From positions 319,891,595 through 319,955,594 of the forward strand of contig JASDDO010000001.1 in assembly GCA_030015575.1 (NCBI GenBank): a stretch of DNA of 64,000 nt. Direction: 5' to 3'. A model generated the notes under the pieces. That model did no database searches. It was not told the DNA's origin and saw only the letters and a program-made list of their open reading frames with translations. Source of the DNA: Agapanthus africanus (lineage: Eukaryota > Streptophyta > Magnoliopsida > Asparagales > Amaryllidaceae). The position numbers and the translations under genes were made by a program. Positions 58,994 through 64,000 of this stretch are shown here, piece by piece (the first letter of the stretch is position 1; each line of letters starts with the position of its first letter).

Positions 58994-59185
58994 TTGACCT
59001 CTGTCAAGGCGTAGTGTGCGGTAGCTGATTAGTGCTTATCTGCATAAGCATATGATGTGATTGATTTAGGGTAGTCGTGCGACCTTGTTGACCTCTGTCA
59101 AGGGTCGTGCGGGTGGGTTTACTTCAATCAGGAAATGACGGGTTGAACTTGACTAGCAGCCTATGGTTTGTTGACCTCTGTCAAG
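58994..59185 (+). repeat. Three spaced TTGACCTCTGTCAA hairpins in the H leader
   Basis: The same 14-base word with five-base perfect arms occurs at 58994, 59088 and 59172. F has CAGTCAAGG forms at two of these places. A has related TTGAC/GTCAA or GTTAA forms. Confidence 0.82.
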
Positions 59186-59344
59186 GTCATAGGACGCTAG
59201 GGGAAAAATATTATCGGGAATTTCAAGTGTTGAAATTTGCAATGAGATTGCATACCTTCTATGAGATAGTTGGATCCCGATACCCGCTGCGAGTAAGAGT
59301 TACTCCTGGGAGAGTTTTACACATTACAATTAGCCGATCAAGTA

Positions 59345-59458
59345 GGTGTCTAGAAAGGTGTCAACGAGGTTACGCCTCTGGGAAAACGAGGTTTACACTA
59401 ATTAGGTTCGTGCGAAAGCACGGGGGACCTCCCTCAAAGTACCGACACTGGCCTGGCT
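59345..59458 (+). other. Shared structured leader block, copy in element H
   Basis: From GGTGTCTAGAAAGGTGTCAA to CCTGGCT. It has a GAGG/CCTC hairpin (59366-59378) and CGTGC-GAAA-GCACG (59409-59422), a five-base stem on a GNRA-type loop. It aligns along its full length with A (minus 5561-5673) and E (20476-20588). Confidence 0.72.
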
Positions 59459-59700
59459 GAAAGATTGGCGAACTTGTAGTGTGTAATTAATCCCGGCTAG
59501 TCTTTCCTTTTAAGGTTTGAAGGAAGATTTGATAAAAACCAGTGGAAGCCATCCTGATTAGATAAAATAATAACCAATCTTTTCTTGCAAGAGCATACGC
59601 TGAGTGTTTTCTTCTCTCTCTCTCCAGGTAGCGACCATATCACTCCTTAATCAAGATAATAATACGGATAATTGACCGAACCCGCTTGTTATACTGAGCT

Positions 59701-62420
59701 GGGGAACGTTGGTCCCGCTCCAACTTATAATTGTTATAAGACAGAGCAGGAAATTGGGGAATACCAGATTTCCCGTGCCGCCCAAACGAAGAGAGTGCAT
59801 GTTGATGCATCATCTTCGGGTGTGTTCATTACAAAGAACTGTTTCTCAGTATCCTCCGCATCCTAGGTATATGATACCGGATCAGGATCCCAGATATGTA
59901 ATTTGTTACATAGGGCTACAGAAAGGTAGAGAACTGAGAACGGGTGATAAGTTTCATGAGACAGAAAACGGGGCAAGTGTTGCAGCCAAGTCTGTTGGTC
60001 ACTGTCACCCTGTATTACAATACATTGATTCTGAACAAATGTTATTAGATACCGAACCTGATATACAAAATCATATCTGTCTCTTCATTAGTAAAGAAAC
60101 GATAAAATTTTGTATTGTTGGATAATGTTTTGAACATTTCCTATATCAAAAGTTGATCGGTTCAGGCACGTTATCTAAAAGCATTGATGTTCTAAATCAA
60201 ACTACAGTTCTTAGTATACAGAACACACACAAGAGGAATAGTTCAAAAATGAACGGATCCTTCTTGAGGCATTATAGACTAGGTCATATCAATGCGACCC
60301 GATTGGCTGAAGTTACATCAAGATGCATATTTAAATCAGTTTGAATTTACATCTTGTGAAACTTGCCAGTCATGGCATAAAGATAAGATGACCATAGCTC
60401 TGTTTATTGGAAACAGAGAAAGAGTTAGTGAACTCTTGGGATGATACATGTTGATGTATGTAGGTCCCCTGTCTACACATGCCAAGAATGGTTCTTTGTA
60501 CTTCATTACGTTCTCTGATAATCTCTCAAGATTCAGACATATGTTCCTGTTGAAACACAAGTCTGAACCTTTTGAGATATTCACAGAATATAAGTTAGAA
60601 GTAGAGAACCAATACGGGTATAAGTATTATGTCCTTTGATGTGATCAAGTAGGAGAATACTTGAGCACGGAATTCCTGGATTATTCTAAAGGAGAATGAG
60701 ATTCTCTCTCAGCATTACTCCTCCGTATACACCATAGCACGATGGTGTATCGGGGCGGAGCAATAACACCCTATATGATAAGGTGTGCTCTATGATGAGT
60801 ACTACTGAGTTACCTATTTCCTTTTGGGAGTTATGCACTTGAGAAGCTGCATACCTATTGAATAGGGTTCAAATCAAATCAGTTGCCTACCATTTCATAT
60901 GTGATATGATAAGGGAAGAGCCCATATCTTAAGTTGGTTAAGATTTGGGGTTGTCCAGCCTATGTCTGAAAAGCAAAATCCGGACAAGCTCGAGGCAAGA
61001 TCTGTTATGTAGAACTGGAAAGGTTCCAGCTATACAAAACTGCAGCTGATGATTTGACAGAACCAAAGGATTCAATAGTTACCAACGAACCTCAGCCTCT
61101 CCGCCGATCTAGTAAGGTCCCTCACCCGCCTGAGAGATACTTCGGTTTCTCTATGACAGTGGGAGCGAGGATTGCATCATAAGATGATGACCCAACTAGT
61201 TTCGAGCTGGCCATCAGGAGTGGGACTCTGTAAGAATGGCTGGATGCTTAGTGATCTGAGATGGAATCCATGTACACCAACAAAGTATGGACTTTGGCTG
61301 CTATATCTGAAGGGTTAAATCCCCATCAGGAGCAAGTATATCTTGAGAAGATTACTTGGTGTAGATGGAAAAGTCGAGACTTTCAAAGCTAGACTTGTTA
61401 AAGCTTTTCGTCATCGACCAGGCCTGGATAATGATGAAACCTTTTCAAGTGGCTATGCTTAAGTCCATCCAGATCCTACTTGCCACGGCTACATACCATG
61501 ACTACGATATCTGGCGGTTGGGTGCCATGACTGCTTTTCTAAATGATGTTTTAGAAGAGAAAGTCTATAAGTACACAGCCAGAGGGCTTCGTAGACAGTG
61601 GGAGCAGCGGAAACGTGTACAAGATGCTTTACAGGATAAAGCAGGCATCGCGGAGTTGGAACATCTGTTTTGATGTGTTAGTCAAAGAGTTTGATATCAT
61701 CAAAATGGTAGATGAACCTTGTATAAACAAAAAGGTAGTAGGGAGTATGGTGATGATCCTCGTAGAGTACGTGGATGACATACTCTTGATAAGAAAGGAG
61801 TTTCCTATGCTACGCTCGGTCAATCTCCGCTCATCACAATGATTCTCCATATAGGATCAAGATGATACCTCCTAAATCCTGGGTTTTGGATCTATGAGAT
61901 AGATCTAATTGGATGATAGGATTCTCACTAGTTGTAGTGAGATGGTATCAACCGATCCTGGGGAGAATCACTGGAAGGGTTCCAGGGTGATAAGGACGAC
62001 TGAATGTCAGTCACAGGCATTGTCTTTACCCTCAGTAAAGGGACGGTATGTTGGAAGAGTTCCAAGCTAGATACCGTGGCATACTAGACGGTTAAGGCTC
62101 GATACATCGCTACTTCAGATGCTACCAAAGAGGCAGTCTGGATGTATATTAGTTCATGAGATGGACTTCGTTCCTCCCATTGTGTGACAATGGAGTTGTG
62201 GCTTATGCCAAGGAACACCCGTCCCATCAGTGATCCAGACATATTCTAAGGCAGTGTCACCTGATCTTGGAGATAGTTGATCTCCAGGGTAATCGAGGTA
62301 AGGAGAGTAGACTCAGAGGACAACACGGCGGATCCACTCACAAAGGCCTTTTCCCAGAGAGAGATTTTTATGGGATGGTTGAGTATGAGATACTACAACC
62401 ACTGCTATCAGATGGCCCTA
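59701..62420 (+). pseudogene. Element H pol remains (protease, integrase, RT, RNase H)
   Basis: Recognisable parts in order: a protease-like stretch aligned with A (about 59800-60130); pre-integrase YRLGHINATRLAE (about 60270); integrase core fragments with YFITFSDNLSRFRHMFLLKH (about 60500-60560); the integrase-RT linker with PQPLRRSSK-like words at 61080-61140; RT entry near 61530-61600 and the YVDDILLIRKE catalytic stretch near 61770; and RNase H traces to about 62390 (CGGATCCACTCACAAAGGCC tail). Frames are broken in many places. A fossil. Confidence 0.8.
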
Positions 62421-62424
62421 GTGC

Positions 62425-62435
62425 AAGTGGGAGAT
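62425..62435 (+). promoter_or_regulatory. Polypurine tract of element H
   Basis: AAGTGGGAGAT directly before the 3' LTR at 62436, identical to the tract of A and F. Confidence 0.88.
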
Positions 62436-64000
62436 TGTTAGTTATATGTATGCCCTAGAGGCCATTACTATACATAGGATGTATATTGTAGTGGATGCTT
62501 GGACATATATAGGGAGGACTTTCTTGCTCGACATGATAGTATGCTATCTGGTTGATCTTTACCTTAACGTGTACACTAATTGTCTCTCTGTTACATGTTG
62601 GTAAAGCCCTTAGGATGTGTACTTGACTACCTGGACTGTGATGCGGATCATACTAGAGGGGACATGGTAGTCTATAAGTACATCCTTCAAAGTCCCTAGT
62701 CGTGGGTGTATCGAGACGGGGCATCGATATACCAGAGTAGACTAGCGTATACCTTCTCGACCCATACAGATGGGCGATGGATGATCCCATATCCATTGGT
62801 GTTTGACATCAGAGATGATATACGGGTGCTCAGTAGAGACTGGGTACACTGGACGGACTCGCCGAGAACTCCCAGATGGTATTATACCTTACGTCAGATG
62901 GCAGTTCTCAGGTGACACTGGTACAGAGTAGTCTGTTGACCCGAGATCGTCATAGAGTCTTGTGTGGTTCCCACTGTGCTTTGATTTCCATCTTACCACG
63001 TCCAAGAGGGCGTGCAAAACGGTGGTTTTTGGGTACAGTCCCGAATCACATGGAGGCAATGAGCGATAGGAGGGGATTCGTCTCTCCCGGTATAGGGAGT
63101 TGATGTTGCGCTGTGTTCAATTGGCTATAACCGGAAATCCCTGGCCAGGGTTGCTGAGATTTACTGGTAAGTGTTACCAGTAGTTTCTCGAACTGTTATA
63201 GACCTCATATCGACACGACTTATCGAGCTATTGGGGTCTGACGTTTACCACCCCTAGGCGAGATATGCGACATATCAGACGATCAGACCGGACTGTACGG
63301 TAGTGTTACTGGTTGGATTCACTGGAGTGTGAGCGGGCTTGCTCATCGATCTTCTGATCGCTCAATACCCGGGTGGCCGTTACGTTTATCAGACCGCTTG
63401 CGGCTTGTGGGTGTTTGATATGATCATCACCTGCTGCCGGCGTATTGACGAGTCTTTAGAGTCCTACACAGAGGTTTCCTGGCTCAAGCGAAACGAAATA
63501 GGAGCGCGTATGAGATATGTGCGGGACCGAGAATAATGCGTGTATGTGATACCGTATTCTATTCTCGCGATGATTGTATCGAATGGTTGTATGCGATATA
63601 ACCTAGTTATCGAATCGAGGAATGATTCGATAAGCCGATACATTGTATATTAGTCGGTTATATGCGATATGACCGGATCGTTAAATCAAGTGTTGATTTA
63701 ATGATTTAATGCATAATTATATATTTGATATATTACTTTGCATTAACTAGTATTGGTTCATTTTAAATGGATTTTCTCACTTTTTGTGCACATTGTATAT
63801 GTGATATACATTTGTACACAAGTTTGTATCATGTTTGATGATGCATGCTAACTTGGGTTTGTGTAAAGACTAAACCATGGTTATATGAATGGTTAGGGTT
63901 TTGTTTTCTTTTTCATTTATCTTATTTAGTTATTCATTTTGAAAATGATAAGCGTAAAGAGAAAGAATGGTGGCTTCTTTTGTAGTTTAGTTGAAGCTTC
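62436..64000 (+). repeat. 3' LTR of element H (cut by window end)
   Basis: Matches 56142-57706 at about 99%. It carries the same two hairpin units near 63607-63705 and stops at the window edge, so about 650 bases are missing. Confidence 0.92.

Larger units (their letters stand above)
58359..59700 (+). other. Element H leader and eroded gag region
   Basis: Starts with a primer-like site (TATCAGAGCC, 58363-58372, initiator-Met type). It then carries a two-copy repeat (about 58608 and 58755), the CCTGTCGTAGCCCTCCGTCA block, three TTGAC-CTCT-GTCAA hairpins and the structured block shared with A and E. No gag protein can be named. Small frames cross repeat borders. Confidence 0.7.
56142..64000 (+). 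mobile_element. Element H: Angela/BARE-like Ty1/copia retrotransposon, runs off the window
   Basis: The 5' LTR (56142-58358), a 4.08-kb internal region (58359-62435) and the first 1.57 kb of the 3' LTR (62436-64000) are present. LTR start TGTTAGTTATATGTATGCC is near that of A. Order and motifs follow copia: leader, protease, integrase, RT, RNase H. LTRs differ at about 15 of 1,565 positions by eye (about 1%). The coding part is broken in many places, so this too looks like a copy made with borrowed proteins or one that decayed soon after. The right target duplication is outside. Confidence 0.9.

Noticed and set aside
59345-59458. The shared leader block as a hammerhead ribozyme or other known self-cleaving RNA
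   Set aside because: The GAAA loop is present, but I cannot find the CUGAUGA core or any other known catalytic layout.
59345-59458. The shared leader block as 5S rRNA or tRNA
   Set aside because: It has no tRNA A- and B-box pair in the right arrangement, and only a few short words look like 5S rRNA.
1-64000. Host protein-coding genes, tRNA or rRNA genes
   Set aside because: Every stretch with protein-like coding on either strand is gag or pol. Other open frames are short, overlapping and without motifs. I saw no cloverleaf or rRNA-like sequence.

Overview
The window is plant nuclear DNA made of nested LTR retrotransposons. I see no host gene, tRNA, rRNA or CRISPR array. The evidence is a Tekay/Del-type chromovirus, an Athila-type element with a tRNA-Asp primer site, and several Ty1/copia elements of the Angela/BARE type (2.0-2.2 kb LTRs, initiator-Met primer sites, AAGTGGGAGAT polypurine tracts). 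This mix and depth of nesting suggest a flowering plant with a large, repeat-rich genome. The species cannot be named from the sequence.

Layout from left to right. 1-80 is a scrap of a minus-strand copia pol (X). 81-8010 is a minus-strand Angela-like element (A) with its 3' LTR, decayed pol and long leader, but no 5' LTR. 8011-10028 is a plus-strand Angela-like LTR (B). 10029-10698 is more of X. 10699-11068 and 52343-52406 are two pieces of one minus-strand copia LTR (Y), split by the Tekay element D (11069-52342, target duplication CTATC). D is itself split twice within its integrase region: by the Athila-like element E (18048-30061, target duplication GTCTC) and by a copia tandem F (30912-48995, target duplication GATTC). 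52407-56141 is a minus-strand Tekay-like LTR (G), also inside Y. It is broken by Angela-like element H (56142 to past the window end).

Relative age follows from nesting and LTR comparison by eye. X and Y are oldest. D has LTRs about 1-2% different, E and H about 1%, and F under about 0.5%. F has the form LTR-internal-LTR-internal-LTR, with two 5,693-bp internal regions differing at roughly a dozen sites, although its coding region is thoroughly decayed. It therefore looks like a recently moved non-autonomous family.

The most interesting signals are in non-coding RNA regions. (1) A block of about 113 bp in the leader, with small hairpins whose stems change sequence but keep pairing, is shared by the copia elements A and H and the Athila-like E, which belong to different superfamilies. 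(2) E has three copies of its polypurine tract motif, each preceded at 4-6 nt by a different perfect hairpin. (3) A double GC-rich palindrome cassette occurs in the E LTR, the E leader and the F leader. (4) Angela-like LTRs carry hairpin modules, often duplicated, at the same place with covarying arms. (5) Their leaders carry a motif repeated two or three times around GATCCCTTCACCGGGAGTGA.
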